The position numbers and the translations under genes are program-made. From Aequorivita sp. (GTDB taxonomy: Bacteria > Bacteroidota > Bacteroidia > Flavobacteriales > Flavobacteriaceae), in NCBI GenBank assembly GCA_024637015.1, contig JAGXGE010000026.1, positions 1 through 64,000 on the forward strand: DNA of 64,000 nucleotides, written 5' to 3'. Shown here piece by piece: positions 24,602 to 34,356 of this stretch. Under the pieces are notes generated by a model, which saw only the letters and a list, made by a program, of their open reading frames with translations, ran no database searches and was not told the DNA's origin. The number at the start of each line of letters is the position of its first letter. The stretch's first letter is position 1.

Positions 24602-25207
24602 ATGATTTATAGCTTTAAAGGACATATACCGATTATACACAAATCCAGTTTCGTCCACCCTTTAGCGGCCGTTACTGGGAATGTGATTATTGGTAAAAAC
24701 TGTTATATCGGTCCTGGTGCTGCCATTCGTGGCGATTGGGGAGAGATTATTTTGGAAGATGGTGTAAACGTGCAAGAAAATTGTACCATTCATATGTTTC
24801 CGGGGAAAAGTATTGTTTTGAAGGAAAGCGCGCATGTAGGTCACGGCGCAATTATTCACGGAGCAAATTTAGGCAGAAATTGCTTGATTGGAATGAACAG
24901 CGTGATTATGGATGATGCTGAAATCGGAGATGAATGTATTGTTGGCGCAATGAGTTTTGTGAAGGCAGAGGAAAAATTTCCAAAGCGAAAATTGATTGTC
25001 GGCAATCCCGCAAAAGCAATTAAAGATATTTCAGATAAAATGATTGCTTGGAAAACGGCTGGAACTCGATTATATCAACAATTGCCCAAAGACTGTCACG
25101 AAAGTTTGAAAGAAGTAGAACCTTTACGGGAAATTCCGAATAACAGACCAATTCAGGGGGATTTTTATAAAACTATTTCTGAATTTAGAAAAGAGAAAAA
25201 AGAATAA
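24602..25207 (+). CDS. paaY: PaaY-like hexapeptide thioesterase / gamma-carbonic-anhydrase fold
   Basis: A 201-residue left-handed beta-helix protein built of hexapeptide turns (VIIGKNCYIGPGAAIRGDWG, HVGHGAIIHGANLG). The His residues of a trimeric metal site are visible in TIHMFPG, HVGHG and IIHG. The C-terminal helical tail is typical of PaaY, which acts as a thioesterase on ring-derived CoA esters. It lies between the hydratase and the 2-oxo acid dehydrogenase genes, 8 nt ahead of the E2 gene. A generic gamma-carbonic-anhydrase-like function is the alternative. Confidence 0.85.
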   Translation: MIYSFKGHIPIIHKSSFVHPLAAVTGNVIIGKNCYIGPGAAIRGDWGEIILEDGVNVQENCTIHMFPGKSIVLKESAHVGHGAIIHGANLGRNCLIGMNSVIMDDAEIGDECIVGAMSFVKAEEKFPKRKLIVGNPAKAIKDISDKMIAWKTAGTRLYQQLPKDCHESLKEVEPLREIPNNRPIQGDFYKTISEFRKEKKE

Positions 25208-25215
25208 AGACAACT

Positions 25216-26502
25216 ATGTCGAAAACAGAATTCAAAATGCCCAAAATGGGTGAAAGCATTACAGAAGGAACGATTATCAATTGGATGATAAACGAAGGCG
25301 ATTCTTTTGAAGAAGGCGATATATTGCTGGAAGTTGCTACTGATAAAGTGGACAATGAAGTGCCCGCGCCTGCTTCTGGAAAAATGCTTGAATATAAATT
25401 TAAAGCAAAGGACGTTGTTCCCGTTGGGGAAGTGATAGCGGTTTTAGAGCTTTCTGGAGAAAAAGGAGTTGCAAAATCTTCAAGAAATGCTCCTGAAAAA
25501 ATTATAGCTAAAAGCCAAACTTCCGAAAAACCAAAAGCACAAAAACAAGTTTCAAAACCGGCTTCATTTAAAGTAAACGAAAACGTTTTCATTTCCCCTT
25601 TGGTTGATGCCATTGCCCGTGAAAATCATATAAGTTATGAGGAGCTCGCTCGAATTTCCGGAACGGGAAAAGACGGCCGTCTGCGAAAAAGCGATGTTTC
25701 AAATTATTTAGAAAACGGACGTCCGTTTCAGTTTGCACAGCCTGTTCCTGAGGTTTCTGGTTTTCAAATCCCTGATTTAAAATTTGATAAAGGGAAGGGG
25801 AAAATAGTAGAAATGGACCGTATGCGACAGATGATTTCTGACCATATGGTTTTCAGTAAACACACGTCACCACACGTCACCGCATATGTAGAAGCAGACT
25901 TAACTGAAATGGTAAATTGGCGCAACAAGAACAAAGCTGCTTTTCAGAAAAAATACAACGAAAAACTCACATTTACTCCTTTGTTTATTGAATGTGTTGC
26001 AATGGCAATCACAGATTTTCCAATGATTAATTCCACGCTAGATGGGACAAATATTATTGTGAAAGAGGAAATAAATATTGGAATGGCCACGGCGCTCCCT
26101 TCTGGAAATTTAATTGTTCCCGTCGTGAAAAATGCTGATAAGAAAGATTTAAAAGAACTGGCCAAAACCACCAACGAATTAGTTGGAAAATCCCGAGATA
26201 ACAAGTTGAAAGCCGATGATACCAAAGGAGGTACTTTTACAATTAGTAATGTAGGAACCTTTGGAAGTTTGATGGGAACACCAATTATAAACCAACCCGA
26301 AGCCGCCATTTTGGCAACCGGAATCATAAAAAAACGAGCTGAAGTGATTGAGCGCAAAGAGGGCGATACTATTGAAATACGTCAAATGATGTATCTTTCA
26401 CTTTCTTTTGACCATAGAATTGTAGATGGATATTTGGCAGGTTCTTTCTTAAGAAGAATTGCCGATTATATGGAAAAATTCGATTCCAAAAGAAAAATTT
26501 AA
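25216..26502 (+). CDS. 2-oxo acid dehydrogenase E2 (dihydrolipoamide acyltransferase)
   Basis: A 428-residue E2 with one N-terminal lipoyl domain (lipoyl Lys44 in VATDKVDNE), a peripheral subunit-binding domain (FISPLVDAIARENHISYEELARISGTG near residue 125) and the catalytic domain ending in SFDHRIVDG (His400, Asp404). This domain order and the linked fused E1 are typical of the branched-chain type complex of Bacteroidota. Because it closes the paa cluster, phenylpyruvate is a plausible substrate as well as branched-chain 2-oxo acids. No E3 gene is nearby. Confidence 0.9.
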   Translation: MSKTEFKMPKMGESITEGTIINWMINEGDSFEEGDILLEVATDKVDNEVPAPASGKMLEYKFKAKDVVPVGEVIAVLELSGEKGVAKSSRNAPEKIIAKSQTSEKPKAQKQVSKPASFKVNENVFISPLVDAIARENHISYEELARISGTGKDGRLRKSDVSNYLENGRPFQFAQPVPEVSGFQIPDLKFDKGKGKIVEMDRMRQMISDHMVFSKHTSPHVTAYVEADLTEMVNWRNKNKAAFQKKYNEKLTFTPLFIECVAMAITDFPMINSTLDGTNIIVKEEINIGMATALPSGNLIVPVVKNADKKDLKELAKTTNELVGKSRDNKLKADDTKGGTFTISNVGTFGSLMGTPIINQPEAAILATGIIKKRAEVIERKEGDTIEIRQMMYLSLSFDHRIVDGYLAGSFLRRIADYMEKFDSKRKI

Positions 26503-26511
26503 ACTAATCAA

Positions 26512-26541
26512 TTCCCCCTTTGAAGGGGGTAAGGGGGGATG
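26512..26541. repeat. Dispersed palindrome, CCCCCTTTGAAGGGGG family
   Basis: Second copy of the family at 12272-12300. It lies between the E2 and E1 genes and runs into an unused in-frame ATG at 26520, which argues for the later E1 start. Confidence 0.85.
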
Positions 26542-26567
26542 TTTTCGCATTTACCATAATGATCATT

Positions 26568-28634
26568 ATGAAAAATAACATTTCAAAAGATATATTAAAA
26601 AAAGCCTTTAAAAATCTCGTCACCGCAAAAGCGATGACAGAGATTTATGAAGAAAATTTTAAAACAGTTTCAAAATATGTGCACGCCACTTCGCGAGGAC
26701 ACGAAGTAATACAAACGGCATTGGGATTGCAGCTTTTGCCTCAGGATTACGCTTTTCCATATTACCGTGATGATTCTATTTTGTTGGCTATTGGAATGAA
26801 GCCCTACGAGCTGATGCTCCAAGTTTTAGCAAAAAAAGACGATCCTTTTTCCGCCGGAAGAACGTATTACAGTCACCCAAGTTTACGGGATGACGATAAA
26901 CCAAAAATCCCACATCAAAGTTCCGCTACGGGAATGCAAGCTATTCCAGCAACTGGTGTGGCAATGGGATTTTGGTACAAAGAATCTTTTAAATCAGAAT
27001 TTAAAAATGAAACTTCAGAACTTCCTATTGTAGTTTGCAGTTTAGGGGACGCATCTGTTACCGAAGGCGAAATTGCCGAAGCCTTTCAAATGGCTGCTCT
27101 AAAGCAGTTACCAATATTGTATTTGGTGCAGGATAATGGCTGGGATATTTCAGCAAATGCAGCAGAAACTCGCGCGCAGGATGCTTTTGAATATGCCAAA
27201 GGTTTTCACGGTTTGGAAGCTGTTTCAATTGATGGGACTGATTTTGAAGAGAGTTATAATACTATTCAAGATGTAATTTCAAAAATCAGAAAAGAAAGAA
27301 GACCATTTTTGGTTCACGCTAAAGTTCCACTTTTGAATCATCACACTTCTGGAGTACGCATGGAGTTTTATCGTGATGATTTGGACGAAGCCCGAAGTCG
27401 TGATCCATATCCGAAGTTGAAAAAGCTTTTGTCGAATAATGGTTTTTCTAAAAAAGAGCTTTCAGAAATTGAAAATTCTGCCAAAAAAGAAGTTGCCGAA
27501 AGTTTAGCAAAAGCGTTAAAGGCTGAAGATCCAAAACCAGAAGATTTATTCACCCACGATTTTGCACCTACTGAAATTACTGAAGAAGTAGGCGAGCGTT
27601 CCCCAAAAGGTGGCGAAAAAGTAGTGATGGTTGATTGTGCGCTTTTTGCTATTGAAGAATTAATGGCAAAACATCCCGAATGTTTGTTATACGGTCAGGA
27701 TGTGGGTGGAAGATTAGGTGGCGTTTTCCGTGAAGCGGCGACTTTGGCTCAGAAATTTGGTGATAACCGTGTTTTTAATACGCCCATTCAGGAGGCATTT
27801 ATAGTTGGAAGCACTGTGGGGATGAGCGCTGTTGGTTTAAAACCAATTGTTGAAGTTCAGTTTGCCGATTATATATGGCCGGGACTCAATCAGCTTTTTA
27901 CTGAAGTAAGCCGAAGCTGTTACCTTTCAAACGGAAAATGGCCTGTTTCAATGGTTTTGCGTGTGCCTATTGGTGCTTATGGAAGCGGTGGGCCTTACCA
28001 TTCTTCTTCCGTGGAAAGTGTGGTTACAAATATTCGGGGATTAAAAATCGCCTATCCAAGCAACGGAGCGGATTTAAAAGGATTGCTGAAAGCTGCGTAT
28101 TACGATCCAAATCCTGTTGTGATTTTTGAACACAAAGGACTGTATTGGAGCAAAGTTAAAGGCACAAAAGGGGCGACTTCTTTAATGCCCGATGAAGATT
28201 ATATTTTACCTTTTGGAAAAGCTTGGGTTTTACAGGAAATCTGGAAACAGGAAGAGGAGGAAACGCTTTCAATAATCACTTACGGAATGGGTGTGCATTG
28301 GGCAATGAACGCTTCCGAAGAACTTGGAATGCAGGATAAAATAGAAGTCGTAGATTTACGAACACTTCATCCATTGGATTATGAGACGGTTTTTAAAAGC
28401 GTGAAGAAATGCGGAAAATGTCTTGTAGTTACAGAGGAGCCTTCTGAAAATGGTTTCAGTAGAGGTTTGCAGGGTAGAATTCAGGAGGAATGTTTTCAGC
28501 AATTGGATGCGCCGGTGATGTTGATTGGCTCTGAAAATATGCCCGCGATTCCTTTGAATTCAACATTGGAAGAAACCATGATTCCTTCCACCGAAAAAGT
28601 GAAAGTGAAAATACTTGAAATACTCAATTATTGA
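26568..28634 (+). CDS. 2-oxo acid dehydrogenase E1, fused alpha and beta
   Basis: A 688-residue ThDP-dependent E1 in which alpha and beta chains are one polypeptide. The alpha half has the ThDP motif GDASVTEGEIAEAF followed by LVQDNGWDIS. The beta half starts near residue 350 (KVVMVDCALFAIEELM) and has GLNQLFTEVSR, GGPYHSSS and the C-terminal VTEEPSENGFSRGL. The ATG at 26568 (KNNISKDIL) is preferred because the earlier in-frame ATGs at 26520 and 26559 lie in or just after a palindromic repeat. It decarboxylates a 2-oxo acid and loads E2. It is probably the last gene of the paa transcription unit. Confidence 0.9.
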   Translation: MKNNISKDILKKAFKNLVTAKAMTEIYEENFKTVSKYVHATSRGHEVIQTALGLQLLPQDYAFPYYRDDSILLAIGMKPYELMLQVLAKKDDPFSAGRTYYSHPSLRDDDKPKIPHQSSATGMQAIPATGVAMGFWYKESFKSEFKNETSELPIVVCSLGDASVTEGEIAEAFQMAALKQLPILYLVQDNGWDISANAAETRAQDAFEYAKGFHGLEAVSIDGTDFEESYNTIQDVISKIRKERRPFLVHAKVPLLNHHTSGVRMEFYRDDLDEARSRDPYPKLKKLLSNNGFSKKELSEIENSAKKEVAESLAKALKAEDPKPEDLFTHDFAPTEITEEVGERSPKGGEKVVMVDCALFAIEELMAKHPECLLYGQDVGGRLGGVFREAATLAQKFGDNRVFNTPIQEAFIVGSTVGMSAVGLKPIVEVQFADYIWPGLNQLFTEVSRSCYLSNGKWPVSMVLRVPIGAYGSGGPYHSSSVESVVTNIRGLKIAYPSNGADLKGLLKAAYYDPNPVVIFEHKGLYWSKVKGTKGATSLMPDEDYILPFGKAWVLQEIWKQEEEETLSIITYGMGVHWAMNASEELGMQDKIEVVDLRTLHPLDYETVFKSVKKCGKCLVVTEEPSENGFSRGLQGRIQEECFQQLDAPVMLIGSENMPAIPLNSTLEETMIPSTEKVKVKILEILNY

Positions 28635-28737
28635 ATACTGAAAAGATAAGCTGCTTTTAAAACATGTAATTTTAATTGAAAAGGTGATACTCTTTTACAT
28701 TAGTCAATTGTTATAAAAATTAATTTAAACACAATTT

Positions 28738-30348
28738 ATGAAATCAATAATTACTCTTTTCGCATTATTTAGTGTAGTCTTATTACACGCACAATGGACC
28801 ACAAATACTGATTTAAATACGCTAGTAGCAGAATCAGGAGAGCTCGATATGCAGGCTAAAGGAACTAACGATGGGCAAACCTATGTTGTATTCTGGAAAA
28901 ATGTTGGAGCACCTATTAATATTGAACTTCGTATGCAAGTTATGGACGCTGATGGCAACCAAAAATTTGGAAGTGACGGAATGCTTGTAAGTGACCAAAT
29001 ACCAATGAGTACCTCTACCGTAATTATGACTACAGTGGTTGATGCTGATAACAATCTTTATATAGGAGCAACAGGAACTGGTGGAGGAGACCCCGCTTAT
29101 GTTTTTAAAATGGACACTAACGGAAGCCATTTATGGGGTGCAAATGGAGTAAACGTTGGCAGCGGAAATGTAGTTACCGTGCTGCCTCTATCTGCAGGTG
29201 GGGCAATCGTTAGTTGGTTGTCCAATTCGGGTGCTGTTATGCAAAAATACGATTCAACTGGTGCCTCAGTATGGCCAACTACCCAGTCCATTACAACAGG
29301 TTCCGGTAGCGCGGCTCCCGGTAATTTCTTTGAGGTTTCTGGGGGTGAATATATTGCTGTTTTTCATAAGCTTCTTACGGGGATTAGCTCATTTTTATAT
29401 GCCCAACGCTATGATACAGATGGAAACCCAGTATGGGTCAATGCGATACAAATTGCAGACAGAGCTACGGCTTTTATCCGCTCCTATCCAGGTGTGCAGG
29501 AGGGTGATGTAGTTTATATGGGCTATTTTGCTTCAGCTGGAAACCGTTTTGATTCGTATTTACAAAGAATAAATCCTGATGGAACATTGCCTTGGGGCAT
29601 CAACGGTTCAGATTTCGATACCAATGAAGCCGATTATGAAATGGAAACTGAAATCGCATTCCAGTCTGGATCCCAATATATATGGTCAGTTTCAACATAT
29701 AGAAATACCAGCCAAAGTGAGCGCGGCGAATATGTTCAAAAATTTGATAAAGTTTCCGGAGCACGTGAATTGACGGATAATGCTAAAGTTGTGTTTCCTA
29801 TTGGGGATGATAAATCACATGTTGGATCACTCCAATTAAGAAGCGACAGCCCTCTATTTCTTATGGAAGAAGGTTTAAACAATGGAGTTTCTCCAACCAC
29901 TTTGAATGTTGTTTACCTTGATGTAAATGGTGACTTTGCTTGGCCAGAAGAAACACGTCCTATTGCTACTTTTGCAGCAAACAAAAGCAGAGTGGAGTTC
30001 ACGAAACCAGCAAATCTGCAAAACGTTGCAGTCTTTATTGAAGACAAAGGAACCGGTATGAAGATATATGCACAAAATGTTGTTGATGAAACTGCAGGAA
30101 TAGAAGAATTTTCAAACGCAACTGTGTTTTTTGCAAATCCTGTAGGTGATGAAATGGTTATAAACAGTAATTCACCAATTGAAGTAATTTCAATATTTAA
30201 TGTTTTGGGGCAAAAATTATTTAGCTCTGAATACAATGGAGAAACTCAAATAAACATCAATACTCAAAGCTGGAATACTGGAATTTATTTTATGAACGTT
30301 TCAACAAGCGAAGGAATGGAAAAAGGAATAAAACTAGTTAAACAGTAA
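28738..30348 (+). CDS. Secreted protein with type IX sorting domain
   Basis: A 536-residue secreted protein. It has a signal peptide (residues 1-18, ending LLHAQ), a long central part of repeated short strands with many D-x-D/N-x-DG turns, suggesting a propeller, and a C-terminal Por secretion (T9SS type A) sorting domain of about 70 residues: FFANPVGDEM, VISIFNVLGQKLF, WNTGIYFMNV and a final KGIKLVKQ. It is exported through the outer membrane by the type IX system and anchored or released. Ligand or activity is unknown. It is monocistronic. Confidence 0.88.
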   Translation: MKSIITLFALFSVVLLHAQWTTNTDLNTLVAESGELDMQAKGTNDGQTYVVFWKNVGAPINIELRMQVMDADGNQKFGSDGMLVSDQIPMSTSTVIMTTVVDADNNLYIGATGTGGGDPAYVFKMDTNGSHLWGANGVNVGSGNVVTVLPLSAGGAIVSWLSNSGAVMQKYDSTGASVWPTTQSITTGSGSAAPGNFFEVSGGEYIAVFHKLLTGISSFLYAQRYDTDGNPVWVNAIQIADRATAFIRSYPGVQEGDVVYMGYFASAGNRFDSYLQRINPDGTLPWGINGSDFDTNEADYEMETEIAFQSGSQYIWSVSTYRNTSQSERGEYVQKFDKVSGARELTDNAKVVFPIGDDKSHVGSLQLRSDSPLFLMEEGLNNGVSPTTLNVVYLDVNGDFAWPEETRPIATFAANKSRVEFTKPANLQNVAVFIEDKGTGMKIYAQNVVDETAGIEEFSNATVFFANPVGDEMVINSNSPIEVISIFNVLGQKLFSSEYNGETQININTQSWNTGIYFMNVSTSEGMEKGIKLVKQ

Positions 30349-30421
30349 GTGTTTACTTATACTCGATATTGAGGAACTTTTCATTTTTCTGGAAGGGCTT
30401 TTATGATAAAGACAAGTTTTT

Positions 30422-31339
30422 TTAAAAATATAAATAAAGGCCTGCATTTATATAATGTGTATCAATAATCAGGGGGACTATTTCATCTTCTGTTTGGAAA
30501 GTAAGGTCATTCTCATATTCAGGGATGTAGCTTAAAATTACACCAAGTGATTTTTTTTCATCCAATGAAAACAAAATACCAACTCTAGGAATTACGAAAG
30601 CGCTGCCTTCTCTTTCATTTAAATCGTAACCATTATAACTTCCTTTGTAATGGTCACTTGCAAGGCCCACTCCAATTCCAGCTAGCGGTCTGATTTTGCC
30701 TTTTTTATTGAAATGGTATTCCAATCCTAGATTCGCTTTTTGTGAATCTTTTTTAAAATTTGTTTGGAACGGAGAATTTCCAAAATCCTTATCTCCAGAA
30801 AACGCTGCGTTAACTTCCAAAGTAACGTATAAATTACCTTGTAAAGAACCTAAAAATCCTGGAGTTGCAGCCAAACCAAAACTTAATTGACCTTGTGCTA
30901 AATTTTCGTAATCATCAAAATTGAAAAAACTGATGCGGTTCAAGGATCCACCGATACTTGCAAATAATTTATATTCATCCACTTGAAAATTGGCAGCTTG
31001 TTCAATTTCTTTTTCTGTCGGCTCAAAGGGAGTGTAGTTGCATTTGTTGTAATTTTTTACAGTTTTCACTAAATCTTCTTCGGTAATAATTTTCAGATCA
31101 AAAACTGACTGTCTAGTTTCTTCACATTCTTTGAAAAGTACCGCAAGTGTACCATGAATATGTTCTTCAGCATTCGGCCGAATGTCTATCTTTTTTACGG
31201 TTCCATCCTCTTTTTTGACTTCGTAAATCCCTCCTTTTAATTTGGTTAAGGTGGCTTTACCACTAACAAGTTCTTGTGCTTGCATTCCAAAACTTACAAG
31301 TAAAACAAGCAATAATAATTTAAATGATTTCATCTGCAT
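30422..31339 (-). CDS. Outer membrane beta-barrel family protein
   Basis: A 305-residue protein with a signal peptide (MKSFKLLLLVLLVSFGMQAQ; the second Met at 31333 may be the real start). A soluble N-terminal part of about 100 residues follows, including a CEETRQ segment and a paired Cys (KCNYTPF). The C-terminal part has alternating amphipathic strands ending in an aromatic YINAGLYLYF, typical of a small outer-membrane barrel. Function unknown. It is convergent with the T9SS-secreted protein gene. Confidence 0.78.
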   Translation of the reverse strand: MQMKSFKLLLLVLLVSFGMQAQELVSGKATLTKLKGGIYEVKKEDGTVKKIDIRPNAEEHIHGTLAVLFKECEETRQSVFDLKIITEEDLVKTVKNYNKCNYTPFEPTEKEIEQAANFQVDEYKLFASIGGSLNRISFFNFDDYENLAQGQLSFGLAATPGFLGSLQGNLYVTLEVNAAFSGDKDFGNSPFQTNFKKDSQKANLGLEYHFNKKGKIRPLAGIGVGLASDHYKGSYNGYDLNEREGSAFVIPRVGILFSLDEKKSLGVILSYIPEYENDLTFQTEDEIVPLIIDTHYINAGLYLYF

Positions 31340-31536
31340 TAAATGTTTTTTTTAAAGGAAGATAGAATGCTTAAACTGTTATAGATAGAATATTTGCAAT
31401 TCGTGATTGTGCATTGAATACCTTTTCTTATTTTTTTATCGAATGAGGTCGATATTACCATTCGTCTAAGAAATTATTTCCTGAATACGAAAAGTTTTTC
31501 AGAATAAGGTTTTGCTAGTAGCGGATTTTTTCGAGC

Positions 31537-32076
31537 TTACTTCTTCAGTACTCCCGGTGGATATTCTGCTAAAATTTTCGTTACTATTTCACGAATGCGT
31601 TCTTCCTTTTTTTCCATATCATATGTTACCAAATCTGCACTTCCCATACCTTGCCAGACAAGATTGTTGGTTTTTGCATCAATCAAATCTATGTAAAGCG
31701 TGCCTTCAGTTGAATGGGAAACATTGCTGCCGCCATAAAATCCGCCGTAATACCAAGGATTCCAACCCCAGCCGTAACCGAAATTGTTATTATAAACATC
31801 AACGCGCTGGCGCTCTTTGGTGAAAATGCTAACAAGCAAATCTGGTTTTTCTGATTTGGACATTCCTTTCATTGTAAGATTTGCTTCAATTGAGCGAAGA
31901 ATGCGTTTTTTGTCAAGGTCACTGATTTCTGCTTTGTCAATTCCCGGTCTAAAGAAAGCGAAGGAATTGTATTGATTAAAATTTGCTTCTTTATCGAAAT
32001 CTGTTGCCACACGAACGGTGGAGCAGGAGGTTAAAATAAAAAGAAACAACAGCGGTAAAAATTTAAGTGCTTTCAT
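31537..32076 (-). CDS. DUF4136 lipoprotein
   Basis: A 179-residue lipoprotein. The signal peptide ends in LTSC (Cys18), and the mature part begins VRVATDFDKEANFNQYNSFAF, the opening of DUF4136 domains. A central aromatic-rich glycine stretch (YGWGWNPWYYGG) and a final strand EILAEYPP follow. It is periplasmic or outer-membrane anchored and its function is unknown. Its ATG is 11 nt after the urocanase stop, so it may be read through from that gene. Confidence 0.85.
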   Translation of the reverse strand: MKALKFLPLLFLFILTSCSTVRVATDFDKEANFNQYNSFAFFRPGIDKAEISDLDKKRILRSIEANLTMKGMSKSEKPDLLVSIFTKERQRVDVYNNNFGYGWGWNPWYYGGFYGGSNVSHSTEGTLYIDLIDAKTNNLVWQGMGSADLVTYDMEKKEERIREIVTKILAEYPPGVLKK

Positions 32077-32087
32077 AGGAGTTATCT

Positions 32088-34070
32088 TTATTTGAATAAA
32101 TTATCATCAACGAAATTTGGAAGTGTAACTTTTAACTGTGGATTTTTTTCCATTGCTCTTTTAATAGCAAAAACAGCTTCGTCATTCCGTGCCCAACTTC
32201 GTCTTGCAATTCCGTTATTCACATCCCAGAAAAGCATGTTTTCCAAACGTCGTTGGGCGTCACTACTACCATCAAGAACCATACCGAATCCACCATTTAT
32301 AACCTCACCCCAACCCACGCCACCACCGTTGTGTATGCTCACCCAAGTAGCGCCACGGAAGCTATCGCCAATAACGTTTTGTATGGCCATATCAGCAGTA
32401 AATCTACTGCCGTCATATATATTTGAAGTTTCGCGATATGGCGAATCCGTTCCAGAAACATCGTGATGGTCGCGCCCCAAAATTACGGTGCCAATTTTTC
32501 CATCGGAAATAGCTTTGTTGAAAGCAGATGCAATCTGAATACGTCCATCGGCATCTGCATAAAGTATCCGCGCCTGTGAGCCTACAACCAATTTATTTTC
32601 CTGTGCACCCTTTATCCAAGTAATGTTATCCTGCATTTGTTGCTGAATTTCTTTTGGTGAATTTTCCATCAATGCTTCCAAAACTTCACAGGCTATTTTA
32701 TCAGTTTTTTGAAGGTCTTCAGCTTTGCCAGAAGCGCAAACCCATCGGAAAGGTCCAAAACCATAATCAAAACACATTGGCCCCATGATATCTTGAACAT
32801 AGGAAGGATATCTGAATTCTTTATTTTTTTCTTTGGAAAGCACATCAGCGCCAGCGCGGGAAGACTCCAAAAGGAAAGCATTTCCATAGTCAAAAAAGTA
32901 TGTCCCTTTCGCAGTGTGCTTGTTGATTGCCTCTACTTGGCGACGCAAACTTTTCTGGACTTCTTTTTTGAATTGTTCAGGATTGTTGGCCATCATTTCA
33001 TTGGCTTCCTCATACGTCAACCCAACAGGATAATAACCGCCAGCCCACGGATTGTGAAGTGAGGTTTGATCGCTACCCAAATCGATTTTGATATTTTCTT
33101 TAGCAAATTTTTCCCAAACTTCAACCACATTGCCATCGTATGCTATAGAAACGGTTTCTTTATTCTCCATTGCTTCTTTAACACGTTTTGAAAGCGCGTC
33201 TAAATCTGAAATCACTTCATCAACCCAGCCTTGGCTATGTCTGGTTTGGGTTGCTTTTTTGTTTACTTCGGCACAGACCGTTACGCAACCCGCAATATTT
33301 CCAGCTTTTGGTTGTGCGCCACTCATTCCGCCAAGACCGGAGGTTAAAAACAAACCACCATTGGGTTCTTTTTTAATTTTTCTGAAACCGTTCAAAACTG
33401 TAATCGTAGTTCCATGAACAATACCTTGTGGGCCGATATACATATAGCTACCTGCCGTCATCTGGCCGTATTGGGTCACTCCCAGCGCATTGAATTTTTC
33501 CCAATCATCAGGTTTTGAATAATTAGGGATCATCATTCCGTTCGTTACAACCACTCTCGGTGCGTCTTTATGTGAAGGGAATAAACCCATTGGATGCCCA
33601 GAATACACTGCCAAAGTCTGCTCCTCAGTCATTTCCGAAAGATATTTCATCATTAGAAGATACTGCGCCCAGTTTTGAAAAACAGCGCCATTTCCACCAT
33701 ATGTAATCAATTCGTGTGGATGTTGTGCTACAGCATAATCCAAGTTGTTTTGGATCATCAGCATTATTGCTTTTGCCTGCTGAGATTTCCCAGGATATTC
33801 ATCAACGGGCCTTGCATAAATCCTGTAATCGGGACGAAAACGGTACATATAAATTCGACCGTACTTTTCAAGTTCATCACGAAACTCGGGTAGGAGTGTG
33901 GCATGGTGTTTGGGTTCAAAATAACGAAGTGCATTGCGAAGTGCCAGTTCCTTTTCTTCTTTTGAAAGAATTTCTTTCCGTTTTGGTGCGTGATTTATGG
34001 ATGGGTCGTAAGGTTTCTTTTCTGGCAAAATTGAAGGAATACCTTGTTGTATTTGTTCTTTAAAAGTCAT
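32088..34070 (-). CDS. hutU: Urocanate hydratase
   Basis: A 660-residue urocanase, which converts urocanate to imidazolonepropionate in histidine degradation using tightly bound NAD+. Diagnostic segments are YGGNGAVFQNWAQYLLMMKYL, SGHPMGLFPSH, TSGLGGMSGAQPKAG, GYYPVGL, FDYGFGPFRWVC (active-site Cys region) and RDHHDVSGTDSPYRET. It is about 100 residues longer than the E. coli-type enzymes, as usual for the Bacteroidota form. Other hut genes are not in the window. It lies 15 nt downstream of the DUF5522 gene. Confidence 0.95.
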   Translation of the reverse strand: MTFKEQIQQGIPSILPEKKPYDPSINHAPKRKEILSKEEKELALRNALRYFEPKHHATLLPEFRDELEKYGRIYMYRFRPDYRIYARPVDEYPGKSQQAKAIMLMIQNNLDYAVAQHPHELITYGGNGAVFQNWAQYLLMMKYLSEMTEEQTLAVYSGHPMGLFPSHKDAPRVVVTNGMMIPNYSKPDDWEKFNALGVTQYGQMTAGSYMYIGPQGIVHGTTITVLNGFRKIKKEPNGGLFLTSGLGGMSGAQPKAGNIAGCVTVCAEVNKKATQTRHSQGWVDEVISDLDALSKRVKEAMENKETVSIAYDGNVVEVWEKFAKENIKIDLGSDQTSLHNPWAGGYYPVGLTYEEANEMMANNPEQFKKEVQKSLRRQVEAINKHTAKGTYFFDYGNAFLLESSRAGADVLSKEKNKEFRYPSYVQDIMGPMCFDYGFGPFRWVCASGKAEDLQKTDKIACEVLEALMENSPKEIQQQMQDNITWIKGAQENKLVVGSQARILYADADGRIQIASAFNKAISDGKIGTVILGRDHHDVSGTDSPYRETSNIYDGSRFTADMAIQNVIGDSFRGATWVSIHNGGGVGWGEVINGGFGMVLDGSSDAQRRLENMLFWDVNNGIARRSWARNDEAVFAIKRAMEKNPQLKVTLPNFVDDNLFK

Positions 34071-34085
34071 TTTCCGAATATATTT

Positions 34086-34256
34086 TTATTGATGCTTTCC
34101 AGTTTTTTTGTCAAATCCATATGGACAATGACGGCAACCACTTTCACAGCAATAGCCGCGTTTTAAATGATATTGCTCCGTGAAGCATTTGTATCCTTCA
34201 GGGGTAAGGTAATAATCACCTTCTTCGAGCTCTATTTTTTTCTTTGGGAAAAGCAT
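34086..34256 (-). CDS. DUF5522 small cysteine-rich protein
   Basis: A 56-residue protein read directly from the sequence (ATG at 34256, TAA at 34086). It contains LEEGDYYLTPEGYKCFTEQY, then HLKRGYCCESGCRHCPYG with four closely spaced Cys, plus one earlier Cys, which suggests a metal site. This matches the short DUF5522 family of Bacteroidota. The gene runs into hutU with a 15-nt gap, so the two may be co-transcribed. Function unknown. Confidence 0.85.
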   Translation of the reverse strand: MLFPKKKIELEEGDYYLTPEGYKCFTEQYHLKRGYCCESGCRHCPYGFDKKTGKHQ

Positions 34257-34329
34257 CTTACAAAAGTAAGGATTTCAATGCTGAAAGTTTTAAAATTGAA
34301 CCAAATCCAATGTTTCGGGATTTAAGCTT

Positions 34330-34337
34330 TAAATTTG
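34330..34337 (+). promoter_or_regulatory. Candidate -7 box TAAATTTG of era
   Basis: Matches TAnnTTTG and lies 19 nt before the era ATG. No well-placed TTG -33 element was found. Confidence 0.45.
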
Positions 34338-34356
34338 CAAAATCAATAATACAGAA

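Noticed and set aside
11198-28634. A phenylacetate-CoA ligase (paaK) gene
   Set aside because: Looked for among all frames of the cluster; no AMP-forming ligase motif or reading frame of about 430 codons is left unassigned.
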